Assembly (NCBI GenBank): GCA_964598495.1
Contig: CAZRBY010000004.1
Span: forward strand, 62,001 to 126,000
Direction: 5' to 3'
Length of the DNA stretch: 64,000 nt
Source of the DNA: Cacconaster sp964598495
GTDB lineage: Bacteria; Bacteroidota; Bacteroidia; Bacteroidales; UBA932
A program made the translations under genes and the position numbers. Below the pieces are notes generated by a model, which did no database searches, was not told the DNA's origin, and saw only the letters and a list, made by a program, of their open reading frames with translations. This document shows, one piece after another, positions 36,462 to 45,761 of this stretch (its first letter is position 1; each line of letters opens with the position of its first letter).

Positions 36462-37207
36462 CAATTCAGTTGTTTGAGATCGGAAATCTTGCCTACATCA
36501 CGGATTGAAAGTCCGGATATTTCGATACCTTTAATAAGAAATCTGTTACAATTGGCGATATAGAAATCTACAATTGAAAAGTGATCAGGCCACTTCTCCA
36601 TGAGTGGAAAAACTCTCTCCGATATGTTGTGAATTCCCGCGAAGGAGAGTTTGCGACATTTGTCGGGATTTAATCCAGGAAATGGAGAACGCACTTCGCC
36701 TGTAACTATATTGGTCCAGCCTACCAGATTGTTGTGATTGTCAAAGAGAAAAAAACGCTGCGTCTTACGCTCACTCACCAGAATCGTTGATATAAGAGGC
36801 ATCTCGGAATCGCTATATTTTCTTTCTGCTTCCAGATATCTTTCCTCGAAGAGGGAGAGGTCCAGATTGGAGATGATATCGACATTGTGTACCAGAAAAT
36901 GGTCGGACTTCAGCAGGTGGGCCGCATGTTTTATCCCTCCTCCGGTCTCTCGCAGCAAGTCCCTTTCATCCGATATTTCGATTGAAATTTCAAAAGACTC
37001 CTTTTGTTCAATAAAATCTATAATCTGTTCCGCAAAATGGTGGGCATTAACCACAATATGATCATATCCGGCCTCCTTGAGACGAAGAATCACCCTCTCG
37101 AGCAACGGGACGCCCTCAACCGGCACCAGTGCCTTGGGCATTGTGTCAGTCAGCGGCTTGAGCCTTGTGCCCAGACCCGCGGCGAATATCAGAGCGTAGG
37201 GTTTCAT
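36458..37207 (-). CDS. Sugar-1-phosphate nucleotidyltransferase, MurU-like
   Basis: The 249-residue protein opens with YALIFAAGLGTRLKPLTDTMPKALVPV, the nucleotide-binding signature of NTP_transferase enzymes, followed by HIVVNAHHFAEQIIDFI and HNVDIISNLDL (metal-binding Asp). Size and order fit MurU, which makes UDP-N-acetylmuramate from MurNAc-1-phosphate in the recycling bypass that avoids MurA. The start is the ATG at 37207, one base after the stop of the kinase-RapZ fusion gene; translational coupling is likely. A kinase next to it strengthens the AmgK-MurU reading, but another sugar nucleotide remains possible. Confidence 0.8.
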   Translation of the reverse strand: MKPYALIFAAGLGTRLKPLTDTMPKALVPVEGVPLLERVILRLKEAGYDHIVVNAHHFAEQIIDFIEQKESFEISIEISDERDLLRETGGGIKHAAHLLKSDHFLVHNVDIISNLDLSLFEERYLEAERKYSDSEMPLISTILVSERKTQRFFLFDNHNNLVGWTNIVTGEVRSPFPGLNPDKCRKLSFAGIHNISERVFPLMEKWPDHFSIVDFYIANCNRFLIKGIEISGLSIRDVGKISDLKQLNC

Positions 37208-37208
37208 C

Positions 37209-38624
37209 TCAAAACTCCTGTTCCATACTTTGTTCCCTATGGTATACGTGAATCTTGATATTGAATTTGTCTGCCAGATGCCGCGCCAGGTGCTGGGCGC
37301 AATATACCGACCGATGTTGGCCACCGGTACAACCGAAACAAAACATCAGGTTGGTAAACTTGCGTTCTATATATCTCTGGACATGGGTATCCGCGAGTGA
37401 GTAGACCTTTGTAAGAAATTTTTGAACCCCACCCTCGGCCTCCATGAAATCAGCTACTTCTTTGTCCAGGCCTGTAAAATGCTTGAAATGGTCATACTTT
37501 CCGGGATTTTCAAGAGCTCGGCAATCAAAGACATATCCGCCTCCATTACCACTGATATCATTGGGAATTCCTTTCTTGTAGGCAAAACTGTAGATCCTTA
37601 CCTCAAGGCGGCGGTCAACACCCATCTCCGAGAATTCGCGCATACGGGTCAATTCACCCAGAATCTCTGAAAGGTAGGGATATTCAGGAAAGGGTTCGAC
37701 AAGAAGTTTTCGCAGGTTGTCTATAGCAAAAGGCACACTCTGCAGGAAGTGGGGTTTTTTCTCAAAATATCCTCTAAAACCATACGCTCCCAGCACCTGG
37801 AGAGTTCTGAAGAGCACAAAATGGCGCAGAGTGGCACGAAACTCTTTTTTGTCGACCGGAATGTATTGCTTAAGAGTATCCAGGTAAGCATCTACAAGTT
37901 CATTTTTTAGATTTTCCGAATAACATGCCTTTGCCTGCCAGATGAATGATGCTACATCGTAAAAGATAGGTCCCTTTCGTCCTCCCTGAAAATCAATAAA
38001 ATAGGGTTCGTCATCGACAATCATCACATTGCGGGCCTGAAAATCACGGTATAGGAAAGTGTCGGACATATTGTGCATCAGCACTTGCGACATTTTATCA
38101 AAATCATTCTGCAACTCGATTTCGCTGAATTCGATACCGGTCGCCTTGAGAAAACAGTATTTGAAATAGTTGAGGTCAAAGAAAATCATCCTTTCGTCAA
38201 ACTCCGGCTGAGGATAACATATGGAGAAATCGAGTCCTTCAGCACCCTCAAACTGAATTGAAGGCAGTTTTCGGATTGTCTTGATGAGCAGTCCCTTCTC
38301 TTGAGCAGAGTATTTGCCGCTCTCACGTCCCGGTGCTACGCGACTGTAGAGCGTGTCGTCACCAAGGTCTTCTTGCAGATAGTAAATATTATCTTTACTG
38401 CAACTATATACTTGGGGTACACTAAGTCCCCGTTCGCGAAAGTGTTTGGCAAGGGTGATAAAAGCAATGTTTTCATCCACACAGGTGCCCTGTGCTCCAA
38501 TCAAAGTGCGGTTTTTACTTTTTATGCGGAAGTAGCGTCTGTTGCTGCCGGATGAGGGAAGTTCTTCTGTTGATAATGGCTTTTCGCCGGTAAATTGTTC
38601 AAAAAGTATCTCTAGCTGTTCCAT
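37209..38624 (-). CDS. APH-type sugar kinase (AmgK-like) fused to a RapZ C-terminal domain
   Basis: The 471-residue protein joins two domains. Residues ~1-325 are an aminoglycoside-phosphotransferase-like kinase: SSGSNRRYFRI at the nucleotide loop, LYRDFQARNVMI with catalytic Asp194 and Asn199, and FIDFQGGRKGP as the metal-binding Asp. This resembles AmgK, which phosphorylates MurNAc and GlcNAc at C1. Residues ~338-471 match the C-terminal domain of RapZ, with RIYSFAYKKGIP at its start and CFGCTGGQHRSV (Thr433-Arg438); in E. coli this domain binds glucosamine-6-phosphate. A kinase controlled by amino-sugar phosphate is my inference. Operon with nitroreductase upstream and MurU-like gene downstream. 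Confidence 0.87.
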   Translation of the reverse strand: MEQLEILFEQFTGEKPLSTEELPSSGSNRRYFRIKSKNRTLIGAQGTCVDENIAFITLAKHFRERGLSVPQVYSCSKDNIYYLQEDLGDDTLYSRVAPGRESGKYSAQEKGLLIKTIRKLPSIQFEGAEGLDFSICYPQPEFDERMIFFDLNYFKYCFLKATGIEFSEIELQNDFDKMSQVLMHNMSDTFLYRDFQARNVMIVDDEPYFIDFQGGRKGPIFYDVASFIWQAKACYSENLKNELVDAYLDTLKQYIPVDKKEFRATLRHFVLFRTLQVLGAYGFRGYFEKKPHFLQSVPFAIDNLRKLLVEPFPEYPYLSEILGELTRMREFSEMGVDRRLEVRIYSFAYKKGIPNDISGNGGGYVFDCRALENPGKYDHFKHFTGLDKEVADFMEAEGGVQKFLTKVYSLADTHVQRYIERKFTNLMFCFGCTGGQHRSVYCAQHLARHLADKFNIKIHVYHREQSMEQEF

Positions 38625-38634
38625 TTTCGGTTTT

Positions 38635-39222
38635 TCATTTTTTGTATCCTACAGTATGGACTAGTGTTATGACCTGACTATCATTGAGCCGCAACCTTTG
38701 TGCCAGTTCTTCTTTTGGTACCATGGCGCGGGTTACGCCTCCAAGGCCTGCATGGGCACAGAATAGATAGATGTTTTGGGAGATGAAACCGGTGTTGGCG
38801 TATATGGCTTCGATCGTTCCCTGAACAGTCTTTCCCTTAATTTTGGAAGTGTCGGCGACCATCGCAATTTCCACAGCAGTAGAGCCCACGAAGTCCTGAG
38901 TACCGGTTAGACTGCGCAGGTCATCGTTATCGTGGAGCAGTAAACGGTTCCCTGCTGCATCATAGATGTATGTTCCGCTTTCAAGGAAGACATAGAGGTC
39001 TATTTCCTGTCGGTTGTGTGATGAGGGGGCAGTACGCTTGTACTCTCGATTGTAACCCCAGGCAGCCCAGAGCAGGTCCGAAAGTGTCTGCATGTCAAGC
39101 GGCTCTGATGTGAGTTCCCTTGAGGATTCCCTACGATTAAGAGCCTCCATCAGAGGCATTCCTCCTTTACGACGCGGTGCAGGGAGAGCTATGTCCGTTA
39201 TCTCTGTCCATGTTCTATCCAT
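38635..39222 (-). CDS. Nitroreductase-family oxidoreductase
   Basis: The 195-residue protein has the nitroreductase fold signature near the start (LMEALNRRESSRELTSEPL with the FMN-phosphate-binding Arg pair) and LSDLLWAAWGYNR, followed by AHAGLGGVTRAMV at the flavin site and a short C-terminal IVHTVGYKK-like end. FMN-dependent NAD(P)H oxidoreductase; the natural substrate is unknown. The start is the ATG at 39222 (MDRTWTEI), as the in-frame codon at 39243 is TTG. It lies between the PQQ lipoprotein and the kinase-RapZ fusion in a tight operon, with no clear functional link. Confidence 0.85.
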   Translation of the reverse strand: MDRTWTEITDIALPAPRRKGGMPLMEALNRRESSRELTSEPLDMQTLSDLLWAAWGYNREYKRTAPSSHNRQEIDLYVFLESGTYIYDAAGNRLLLHDNDDLRSLTGTQDFVGSTAVEIAMVADTSKIKGKTVQGTIEAIYANTGFISQNIYLFCAHAGLGGVTRAMVPKEELAQRLRLNDSQVITLVHTVGYKK

Positions 39223-39239
39223 AATCTGTCTTTTTTTTG

Positions 39240-40745
39240 TCAATGAATTGAAATCCTATAAATCTCATTTCCGCGAGAACCGATAATTACGTTATTGTCA
39301 ACTATTATCGGAGATCCCTCGAAATTATTACCTATCTTTTGTGTAATGAGCACCTCTCCGGTGGCACCTTCGATAAGATAAACATATCCCCAACAATCTG
39401 CTGCAAAGATAAACATCTTTCCGTCAGAACCCAGCATCGGTACTGGAGATGACCAAGCGTAACGCTTGAGGTCAATGCTGTATAGTGTCTTGCCCGTGTT
39501 TTTGTCAATGGCCAGAAAAATGCCTCTGTATTCCGGTATATGAGTGATTATACATGTAAAAATATATTCGCTGCAATCTCCTATTCCGGGCAGCGGGGTG
39601 GAAAACATTCCCCCGTCTGACCATTTCTTTCCGGAATTTGCCTTTTGGCAGGCGATTTTGTTTTCCCAAACTTTTTCACCGGTCAGGGCGTTTAGTTTTA
39701 TGAAATAGGAATAGCCTACGGAACCCTGTTTGTCAACCTCGCATGATGTGTAAAGGTAGGGGATACCCATCTCCTCGCAAAGCACAGGGGTGGCGTCACT
39801 GTCATCGTGGTTGTCATGTCTCCAAACCGGCTTGAGATTGTTCAGATTAAAGCATATCACATTGCCGTTGTTGTCGGTAAAGTAACCATAGTTGCGGTAG
39901 ATTGCAGGAGAGGATTCAATACCAGGTGCTTTTTTGCCCTTGATTCTGTATCTCATAGTGGAATGAAGACTTAATGAGCCTTGTTCTACAAGGTATTTGT
40001 ACACTGTGCCGTTCTCTCCCAGTCTAAAAAGATAATCCCCAACCCATCTGCGCCAAGCCTCTGGGTCTTTTGGCACAAAATGAGTTATGGCATGTTTATT
40101 CAGGTCTATTACCATCGCCCCGAAAGGAGGGTTGATCTCTACCCCCTGTCCCACATAAAGGTTTCCGTTCAGTGTGGGGTCTAGTGAAGGTGTGCCTTTA
40201 ATGACATTAACCACATCGATTGCATTTCTGGAGGTATGTCCGGTTGAGTAATCAAGAAAATAGATTTTTCCGGATAGAGACCCTACAATGATTTCCCTAC
40301 TTGGGGCAGGTTCATCGTTGATGTCGCCTGACCACTCCGCCAGTAGAGGTTGTCCGGTCCATCCCGTACCGCCTCCCCATATACCATAAGGCGTTTTTGT
40401 GGTATCAAATGCCGTCTTAAAGACCCAGTCGACTGCAATCGAGTCAGGTCTGCCAGAGACTTTCCCATGTTTTGGGAAATCTCTGTAAGGACCTCCTCTG
40501 AAGGTTAATATACCAGGAACGGAGTCGTATAGGTTTCTTAAGTCAGCTATGATTCCGCTGTTAATTGTATCAAAAATGCTTATTTTGTATACTAGTGCCT
40601 CAACAGAAGAAAAAGAGGTGTCAGGAAGAGGTGAAATTGCCGTACCGAGCCTGCCATTTGAGGATGATGCAACTGCAACTCTCTCCCTTTGCCTGCCGCA
40701 GAAGGAGAGGAGTATGAGTATCAGCAATAGGGATAGTTTCTTCAT
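39240..40745 (-). CDS. PQQ-like beta-propeller lipoprotein
   Basis: The 501-residue protein has a lipoprotein signal peptide (LLILILLSFC) and repeated beta-propeller blades of the PQQ/BamB type, such as GKIYFLDYSTGHTSRNA, YFIKLNALTGEKVWENK, FLAIDKNTGKTLYSIDL and YVYLIEGATGEVLITQK. It lacks evident catalytic motifs. Such proteins can serve as scaffold subunits or quinoprotein-like enzymes; I cannot choose. The gene is the first of an operon with nitroreductase and the sugar kinase-RapZ fusion. Confidence 0.82.
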   Translation of the reverse strand: MKKLSLLLILILLSFCGRQRERVAVASSSNGRLGTAISPLPDTSFSSVEALVYKISIFDTINSGIIADLRNLYDSVPGILTFRGGPYRDFPKHGKVSGRPDSIAVDWVFKTAFDTTKTPYGIWGGGTGWTGQPLLAEWSGDINDEPAPSREIIVGSLSGKIYFLDYSTGHTSRNAIDVVNVIKGTPSLDPTLNGNLYVGQGVEINPPFGAMVIDLNKHAITHFVPKDPEAWRRWVGDYLFRLGENGTVYKYLVEQGSLSLHSTMRYRIKGKKAPGIESSPAIYRNYGYFTDNNGNVICFNLNNLKPVWRHDNHDDSDATPVLCEEMGIPYLYTSCEVDKQGSVGYSYFIKLNALTGEKVWENKIACQKANSGKKWSDGGMFSTPLPGIGDCSEYIFTCIITHIPEYRGIFLAIDKNTGKTLYSIDLKRYAWSSPVPMLGSDGKMFIFAADCWGYVYLIEGATGEVLITQKIGNNFEGSPIIVDNNVIIGSRGNEIYRISIH

Positions 40746-40758
40746 CTTCTTGAAAATA

Positions 40759-40766
40759 CAAATATA
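40759..40766 (-). promoter_or_regulatory. -7 element TATATTTG before the PQQ lipoprotein gene
   Basis: TATATTTG on the minus strand, 13 bp before the ATG at 40745, in the 45-bp gap after uvrA. It would start the operon leading to the nucleotidyltransferase. Confidence 0.55.
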
Positions 40767-40790
40767 GTCAAAGGGAATTTATTGTGGAAA

Positions 40791-43589
40791 CTAATTCCGG
40801 AAGTTTCCCGCTAAAGCGGCGCCCGTGGGAAGTTCCGTATGGAGGGCTAACATTTCCGGTGTACCTTCAAATACCAGTTCGCCACCTTTGTCTCCGGCGT
40901 CGGGACCGAGATCGATAATCCAGTCGGCTGCCCTTATAATGTCGAGATTGTGCTCTACCACAATTACAGAGTGTCCTTTTTCTATAAGAGCGTCAAATGA
41001 TTTGAGCAGTTTTTCTATATCCTGGAAATGAAGTCCGGTGGTCGGTTCGTCAAATATGAACAGAATATTCCCGGAAGCGGACTCCTTTCCGAGGAATGAG
41101 GCGAGTTTGATTCTCTGGCTCTCTCCTCCGCTGAGCGTACTGCTGCTCTGTCCCAGACTGACATAGGAAAGTCCGACATCTTTGAGGGGCTGCAGTTTGT
41201 CGGCAATCCTCTTTGCCGTCGGGTCATTTTGGGCCGAGAAAAACTCTATGGCCTCATCAACGCTCATATTGAGGACATCACTGATATTTTTACCCTGAAA
41301 TTTCACTTCGAGAATGTCAGACTGGAACCTTTTTCCTCCGCACGCCTCACAAGTGATGGTCACATCTGCCATAAACTGCATCTCTATTTTGATGACTCCT
41401 TCTCCCTGACATTCCGGACAACGCCCTCCGTCAATGTTGAATGAAAAATGGGAGTGTCCATAGTTGTTCATCTTGGCGTAGGGTTGCTCGGAGAAAAGCT
41501 TACGTATGTCATCATATACCTTGAGGTAGGTTACAGGGTTGGACCTTGTACTCTTGCCTATGGGGTTCTGGTCCACATATTCGACCGAACTTATACGGCC
41601 CAGATCTCCCCTCAGTTCACGGAAAAGTCCCGGTTTGCTCCCCAGTTGGTGAATGTGGCGGTAGAGTGCCGGATGGAGTATATCTCCCACGAGAGAAGAT
41701 TTGCCGCTGCCGCTGACACCTGTGACTGCAGTAAGACATTTGAGCGGAAAGCGGACATTGATATTCTTGAGATTGTTCTGCATTGCACCCACCACTTCAA
41801 TAGAGTGGCTCCACCTTCTTCTGGCGGATGGGATACTCTTGAGGTTCCTTTCCGAGAGATATTTTAGTGTGAGTGAAGAAGTATCGCCAACTGTAACCGG
41901 TCCCTGGTAGACAACCTCCCCACCATGTTTTCCGGCCAGAGGTCCGATGTCGATTAGTTGGTCTGCAGCCCGTATGATATCCTCGTCATGCTCCACAACA
42001 ATCACGGTGTTGCCAAGGTCACGGAGTTTTTTCAGTACGGATATAAGGCGTCGGGTATCTCTGGGATGCAGACCTATGCTTGGCTCATCCAGGATATACA
42101 TAGACCCCACCAAATTATTCCCCAAAGAACTGACAAGTGCGATGCGTTGGCTCTCTCCTCCGCTGAGAGTTGAAGATGGTCTGTCCAGAGTGAGGTAGGA
42201 GAGTCCCACGGATTTGAGATAATCCAGCCTTTGCCCTATCTCTTTTAACGCTCTTGATGCAATACCGTAGTCATATTCATCCAGTTCAATCCCGGATTTG
42301 GATTCAGGAAGCAATGCTTCAAAGTGTTTGGTTAAATCGCCTACCTGCATTTGCATCAGTTCAGTCATATCTTTGCCGCCTATCTTCACCCAACGAGCCT
42401 GTTCTTTGAGTCTTGTCCCTTCGCAGAGACGGCAGGTAGTCTTGCCTGAATATCGGGAGAGCATATAGTTGAATTGTATCTTATATTTTTTGCTCTCAAT
42501 CCACTTGAAGAAGGGTGTTATGGCCGTACTCTCCTTTTCTCCCTCCCAGAGAATGAGTTTTTCTTGTTGGGAAAGTTTGTTGTATGGTTTGTGGATCGGA
42601 AATCCGGTTTGTGCGGATTCCATTATGAAATCATTCAGAAAACGGCTCATGGTCTCTCCCTTCCAGCATGCCACCGCTCCTTCATAGATGCTCAATGAAG
42701 GGTCGGGGATTACCAAAGCTTCGTCGATACCCGCGATCTTGCCGAAACCGCCACATAACGGACAGGCACCCAGTGGATTGTTGTAACTGAACATATGCTC
42801 AGCCGGTCGCTCGAACACCATTCCGTCGCATTCGAAGATGTTTGAAAACTCCATTAACGCATCGTTGATGAATATGGCAATGCGTCCGTTTCCCTTTGCA
42901 AAGGCAGTTTGCACTGAGTCGAGAAGGCGACTGCGTGTCTCCTCACTATCACTTATTATGATACGGTCCACGAGCAGATAGAGATCCAGTCCCTCAAAAT
43001 CCGCCATATTTTGCAGAACCTCCTCAATCCTGAAAATATTGCCTTCCGATGTGGCGATTCTGATAAATCCCTCCTGCTTGAGGTCCAGAAGTTTCTCTAC
43101 TTTACCATCCTCTTCCCATTCTATGTCTGCCACTATTAGCGCAGTATTACCCTCGCCGAGTGAGAATAAATAATCGGAAACGCTTTTAGGAGTATCACAG
43201 GTGACTTCTTTGCCGGAAATGGGAGAATATGTCCTGCCAATTTTGGCATAAAGCAGTCTGAGATAGTCGTAGATCTCGCTGCTTGAGGCAACCGTTGATC
43301 TTGAATTACGGCTGTGGACACGCTGGCCAATCGCAATAGCGGGCGGTATGCCGGTAATGTAGTCCACTGCCGGTTTGTTCATCCTGCCTAGGAACTGTCT
43401 TGCAAACGAAGAGAGACTCTCGGCAAAACGGCGCTGTCCTTCGGCAAAAAGTGTGTCAAATGCCAGTGAAGATTTTCCGGAGCCCGATACTCCGGTGATA
43501 ACCACAAGTTTGTCCCGCGGTATCTTCAGGTCGATGTTCTTTAGGTTGTTGACCCTGGCTCCTTTGATATGTATATATTTATCTGCCAT
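40791..43589 (-). CDS. uvrA: Excinuclease ABC subunit A
   Basis: The 932-residue protein has two ABC ATPase modules. First: GVSGSGKSSLAFDT, Zn-binding CPLC region (GACPLCGGFGKI) and SGGESQRIALVSSLGNNLVG; second: GVSGSGKSSLVGD, CPECQGEGVIKIEMQF zinc module and LSGGESQRIKLASFLG. This is full-length UvrA, the damage-recognition ATPase of nucleotide excision repair. It follows the Rel-family gene by 9 bp and shares an operon with uvrB. Confidence 0.97.
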   Translation of the reverse strand: MADKYIHIKGARVNNLKNIDLKIPRDKLVVITGVSGSGKSSLAFDTLFAEGQRRFAESLSSFARQFLGRMNKPAVDYITGIPPAIAIGQRVHSRNSRSTVASSSEIYDYLRLLYAKIGRTYSPISGKEVTCDTPKSVSDYLFSLGEGNTALIVADIEWEEDGKVEKLLDLKQEGFIRIATSEGNIFRIEEVLQNMADFEGLDLYLLVDRIIISDSEETRSRLLDSVQTAFAKGNGRIAIFINDALMEFSNIFECDGMVFERPAEHMFSYNNPLGACPLCGGFGKIAGIDEALVIPDPSLSIYEGAVACWKGETMSRFLNDFIMESAQTGFPIHKPYNKLSQQEKLILWEGEKESTAITPFFKWIESKKYKIQFNYMLSRYSGKTTCRLCEGTRLKEQARWVKIGGKDMTELMQMQVGDLTKHFEALLPESKSGIELDEYDYGIASRALKEIGQRLDYLKSVGLSYLTLDRPSSTLSGGESQRIALVSSLGNNLVGSMYILDEPSIGLHPRDTRRLISVLKKLRDLGNTVIVVEHDEDIIRAADQLIDIGPLAGKHGGEVVYQGPVTVGDTSSLTLKYLSERNLKSIPSARRRWSHSIEVVGAMQNNLKNINVRFPLKCLTAVTGVSGSGKSSLVGDILHPALYRHIHQLGSKPGLFRELRGDLGRISSVEYVDQNPIGKSTRSNPVTYLKVYDDIRKLFSEQPYAKMNNYGHSHFSFNIDGGRCPECQGEGVIKIEMQFMADVTITCEACGGKRFQSDILEVKFQGKNISDVLNMSVDEAIEFFSAQNDPTAKRIADKLQPLKDVGLSYVSLGQSSSTLSGGESQRIKLASFLGKESASGNILFIFDEPTTGLHFQDIEKLLKSFDALIEKGHSVIVVEHNLDIIRAADWIIDLGPDAGDKGGELVFEGTPEMLALHTELPTGAALAGNFRN

Positions 43590-43598
43590 GATAAAGTA

Positions 43599-45752
43599 TT
43601 ACAGGCGTGTTACCTGTCTTACATACCCAAGCTTCTTGAGCGATGCTATTATCTTGTCAAGTTCGAGATTATTGGGAACATATAGTTGCATCATGATTTC
43701 GAATTCCCCTCTCTTTTCATTGACATTGAAAGAGCGGATCGAGGCTTTGAACAAATTGACGGTTGTTATTACATTGTTTGTGGTGGAGAAATCACCGTAA
43801 GCCATTACGCGTAATGTCACCTGACAACTCCCCTTGTTGATGTTTTCCTTCCATTTTACCTTCTGTATCCTATAGGGGTAAGACTCTATCAGGCGTGCTG
43901 CATTGGGACAGGAAATGCGATGAATTTTGATTCCTTCCCTGATTGTCACAAATCCGAATACCTCATCTCCAAAAATGGGATTACAACATTTAGCCATTCT
44001 GTAATCCACATTTCCGAGTTTGCCGTCAATTACCAGGTAGTCGGAAGACTCCTCTTTCGTGCTGCTTCTGCTCACCTTTTCGAGAGTATCGGGCAACTTC
44101 TCTTGCCTCTTGTCATCGGAAAGGTACTCTTTGATTTCCATCATATTGATGGTCTCGTCTCCGATAGCGCTATAGAACTCGTTGAGAGTTTTATATTTAT
44201 ATTTCTTGGTCAGGGTGTGGAGAATTTCGTCATTCGCTTCGATTTTCCAGTTTTTAAGTCTTCTTTCGAAAATTTCCTTTCCAATGGATGCCCTTTTGTT
44301 CTCCTCCTCCTTGAGTCTCTGTTTGATTTTAGTCCGGGCTTTGGAGGTAACGGCAATATTGAGCCAGTCGGAAGTGGGTTTCTGGTTTTTGTTGCTGATG
44401 ATCTCCACCACATCACCGGTCTTAAGTTTCTCCTTTATTGATACCATTTTACCGTTGACACGGCCTCCGGAGCATTTTGTGCCGAGATTGGTGTGTATAT
44501 CAAATGCGAAATCCAATACTGTCGCCCCTTCTGAAAGCTGTCTCAAGTCACCTGTGGGGGTGAAGACGAATATCTCGTTAAGCAGAATAGGTGAGACCTG
44601 TGTGTATTGTCGCATGTCATTGCCATCCTGCATTATAATACGCACCCTGTCAAGCCAATTGCTGATTCCGCTTTCGCTCTTGATGCCCTTGTATGACCAG
44701 TGTGATGCGTGACCATGCTCCGCCTCGTAATCCATTCTGACAGTACGTATCTGCACCTCAATTGTGACGCCTTCCCTGTATTGTACAGTGGTATGAAGGG
44801 ATTCGTAGCCATTCTCTTTTGGTACGGTAATCCAGTCACGCAGACGTGAAGTGTCCGGCTGGTATTTTTCAGTCACGAGGGAATAGACCTTCCAGCAGAG
44901 TTCCTGCTCCTTTTCCCTGTCAGGCGGTGACTCTATGATAAATCTGATGGCAAAAACATCGTGAATTTTTTCAAAGGGTACCTTCTGAGTTTGCATTTTT
45001 TTCCAGATGGAATAGGCGCTCTTGGTGCGTGCTTTGAGCGTATACTCTATCCCGTTACGGCTGAGTTTATCTTTTAAGGGGTTGACAAAGCGGCTTACCA
45101 GCAGATTGCGGTCCCTTTCAGTGGCCTTGAGATTATTGGTTATAGCACGATACTGTTCCGGTTCTGCATATTTGAGGAAAAGGTCCTCCAGTTCGCTTTT
45201 AATTCGGTAGAGTCCGAGTTGGTGGGCGAGCGGTATATAGAGCAGCATAGTCTCCATTATTTTGGACTTGTGCTTGGAAGCGGGTAATATGTCGAGGTTG
45301 CGCATCACCTCCACGCGGTCTGCGAGCTTGATTAAGATTACCCTCGGGTCGCTTGAGTAAGAAACGATGAGTTTGCGGTAGCGTTCGGCATCGAGATTTG
45401 TCTCTTGCAGCCTTATTGAAGCGATGTTGTTCAGTCCTGCAACAATATCTAGGATCTCCTTCGGGAAATCAGACTTATAACTGTTGAAAAGTGCCGTCCT
45501 GTTGAGATCGGATGAGTTTTCAACCTTGAAACGGTTAGCTTCGTGCAAAAATACTGCAGTTACTGAGTCCGACATAAGGCCAATTTCCGAAATGATTGAC
45601 ACCACTCCGAGAGGGTGTTCAATAAATGGCCTGTTGTTGCCACGCTCTCTCTCCTTCAACTCGTATTCAGCTATGCGGTAGGCACGAGTAACCATCGCAG
45701 CATCCTCTTCGTTGTAGTTACGGATTATCTTTTCAACTATTTCGGTAATCAT
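43599..45752 (-). CDS. relA: RelA/SpoT-family (p)ppGpp synthetase with degenerate hydrolase site
   Basis: The 717-residue protein has the Rel layout: N-terminal HD-like domain, synthetase domain, TGS domain (IFVFTPTGDLRQLSEGATVLDFAF) and C-terminal ACT domain. The synthetase motifs are intact (KIHDVFAIRFI, PKENGYESLHTTVQ, VEVQIRTVRMDYEAEHGHASHW). In the HD domain the HD pair is His70-Glu71 (VFLHEANRF), the following ED pair is absent, and the DRLHNMRT-type motif reads DRVEVMRNL. It therefore probably makes (p)ppGpp in response to starvation but does not hydrolyse it. It sits between uvrB and uvrA, 9 bp from each. Confidence 0.92.
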   Translation of the reverse strand: MITEIVEKIIRNYNEEDAAMVTRAYRIAEYELKERERGNNRPFIEHPLGVVSIISEIGLMSDSVTAVFLHEANRFKVENSSDLNRTALFNSYKSDFPKEILDIVAGLNNIASIRLQETNLDAERYRKLIVSYSSDPRVILIKLADRVEVMRNLDILPASKHKSKIMETMLLYIPLAHQLGLYRIKSELEDLFLKYAEPEQYRAITNNLKATERDRNLLVSRFVNPLKDKLSRNGIEYTLKARTKSAYSIWKKMQTQKVPFEKIHDVFAIRFIIESPPDREKEQELCWKVYSLVTEKYQPDTSRLRDWITVPKENGYESLHTTVQYREGVTIEVQIRTVRMDYEAEHGHASHWSYKGIKSESGISNWLDRVRIIMQDGNDMRQYTQVSPILLNEIFVFTPTGDLRQLSEGATVLDFAFDIHTNLGTKCSGGRVNGKMVSIKEKLKTGDVVEIISNKNQKPTSDWLNIAVTSKARTKIKQRLKEEENKRASIGKEIFERRLKNWKIEANDEILHTLTKKYKYKTLNEFYSAIGDETINMMEIKEYLSDDKRQEKLPDTLEKVSRSSTKEESSDYLVIDGKLGNVDYRMAKCCNPIFGDEVFGFVTIREGIKIHRISCPNAARLIESYPYRIQKVKWKENINKGSCQVTLRVMAYGDFSTTNNVITTVNLFKASIRSFNVNEKRGEFEIMMQLYVPNNLELDKIIASLKKLGYVRQVTRL

Positions 45753-45761
45753 AGTTATCTT

